Shown here: positions 13,278-13,923 of the stretch, in pieces
Position numbering within the stretch: the first letter of the stretch is position 1
How the letters are laid out: every line of letters begins with the position of its first letter
Assembly (NCBI GenBank): GCA_903859225.1
Contig: CAIOLV010000002.1
Location: 1-13,923, forward strand
Length of the DNA stretch: 13,923 nt
From: an uncultured bacterium
GTDB lineage: Bacteria > Bipolaricaulota > Bipolaricaulia > UBA7950 > UBA9294
Direction: 5' to 3'
Program-made: the position numbers and the translations under genes
Notes under the pieces: generated by a model
What the model saw: only the letters and a program-made list of their open reading frames with translations
What the model was told of the DNA's origin: nothing
The model's database searches: none

Positions 13278-13923
13278 CTAAGGGTACGCCACACCGAACG
13301 TGCTGTAGCGGACGCCGAACGGTTCGAGCGAGTGGACGCTCTTCGGGAGGCGAATGACGGCGGCCGCGAGCTGTCCGGGGACGAGGTGCGTCAGATCGAG
13401 GAAGCCGGCCGTCAACTCGACGAACGATGCGTCGCTGAAGAAGACGTGATTCGCCCCCGACTGCTGGATGTAGAAGTACCACGGCGAGAAGGACGGGGCG
13501 GCCGCCGACCAGACGAACACCATCACCGCGCCGGTGCCGATGACCGCGTCGAGTCGTTCGAGGAGCTCGGGGCCGAGCGAGCTCGTTCGGACGGACTCCT
13601 CGAGGCGGACGAAGACCATCCGGATGCTATCGGTCTTGACCGGCACGTCGAGCAGGCGCACGAGCGACCGATCGAGCCCGAACAGGACAGCCAGCGAATC
13701 CGGCGTGAGATCCGGGAGGGCGAGCACGTCCTCGAGGCTCGTCACGTCCTCGAGCGCGGGGACCGTTATCGGCTCGTGAGAAAGAGACGACGTCGACCCC
13801 GTCGAGCCGAGAGTGGACGAAGAGCCGGTCGACAAGTCGAACGTCACGGGCTCCGAACCGTAGTAGACCGTGAACGGCTTTGCTGGATCGATCTCGTCGC
13901 CGAGGACGAGAATTCCCTCGCTC
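13278..13923 (-). CDS. Unrecognised protein, C-terminal part (5' end cut by window)
   Basis: The frame is open to the right edge, giving 214 visible C-terminal residues; the true start lies outside. The visible part opens with GILVLGDEIDPAKPFTVYYG, which reads like a beta-rich extracytoplasmic domain. A serine/threonine/glycine-rich linker follows (about 31-49), then an Asp/Leu-rich stretch (LEDVLALPDLTPDSLAVL). A hydrophobic domain comes last (VMVFVWSAA, PWYFYIQQSG, VAYP at the end). No cysteine, catalytic motif or known family stands out in it. It ends 36 bases before maf on the same strand, so it may head or share that transcript. A GTG inside the frame (13847) could be mistaken for the start, but the coding signal continues upstream of it. 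Confidence 0.7.
   Translation of the reverse strand, partial: SEGILVLGDEIDPAKPFTVYYGSEPVTFDLSTGSSSTLGSTGSTSSLSHEPITVPALEDVTSLEDVLALPDLTPDSLAVLFGLDRSLVRLLDVPVKTDSIRMVFVRLEESVRTSSLGPELLERLDAVIGTGAVMVFVWSAAAPSFSPWYFYIQQSGANHVFFSDASFVELTAGFLDLTHLVPGQLAAAVIRLPKSVHSLEPFGVRYSTFGVAYP

Noticed and set aside
1..13923. CRISPR array, insertion sequence or rRNA
   Set aside because: No regularly spaced repeats, transposase motifs with inverted ends, or rRNA signatures were seen on either strand.

Overview
This is a GC-rich bacterial window. It carries trigger factor (found only in bacteria), Shine-Dalgarno sequences of the GGAGG type before most genes, recognisable sigma70-type promoters, and a tRNA gene with an encoded CCA end. 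I cannot name the species. The RqcH homologue and a class I glutamine synthetase of the FDASNYGY/DATCNPY sequence type would fit deep-branching or Firmicute/Thermotoga-like lineages, but that is only an impression.

Left block (1-3352, minus strand): an rqcH-like NFACT gene overlaps an M50 site-2-type membrane protease by 4 bases. Downstream lies trigger factor, which has its own strong promoter and runs off the left edge. RqcH (rescue of stalled nascent chains), a membrane protease and the ribosome-bound chaperone form a small nascent-chain and protein quality-control neighbourhood.

Middle block (3406-8916): a plus-strand tRNA-Thr(CGU), divergent from rqcH, has a promoter and a rho-independent terminator. 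After it the character changes. There is a secreted transglutaminase-like protein, a single-pass membrane protein of unknown function, and two stretches of about 500 bases with no convincing gene, one of which may hold a decayed gene. Two counted lines of this segment are 57-58% GC, against 68-72% in two counted lines of the right block. Next come a PIG-L/LmbE deacetylase facing an aspartate/glutamate racemase-family gene, a 449-base gap, an anchored cysteine-containing extracytoplasmic protein with a clear terminator, and a small ribbon-helix-helix DNA-binding protein. This looks like an accessory region of fast-evolving cargo.

Right block (9004-13923, minus strand): a run of codirectional genes in the order of transcription. 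These are an unrecognised secreted-type protein (5' end cut by the window), maf nucleotide pyrophosphatase, panB (first committed step of pantothenate/CoA synthesis), an unrecognised 421-residue enzyme-like protein 22 bases after panB, a terminator hairpin, and a class I glutamine synthetase. The 421-residue protein between panB and the glutamine synthetase is the most interesting unexplained gene here.
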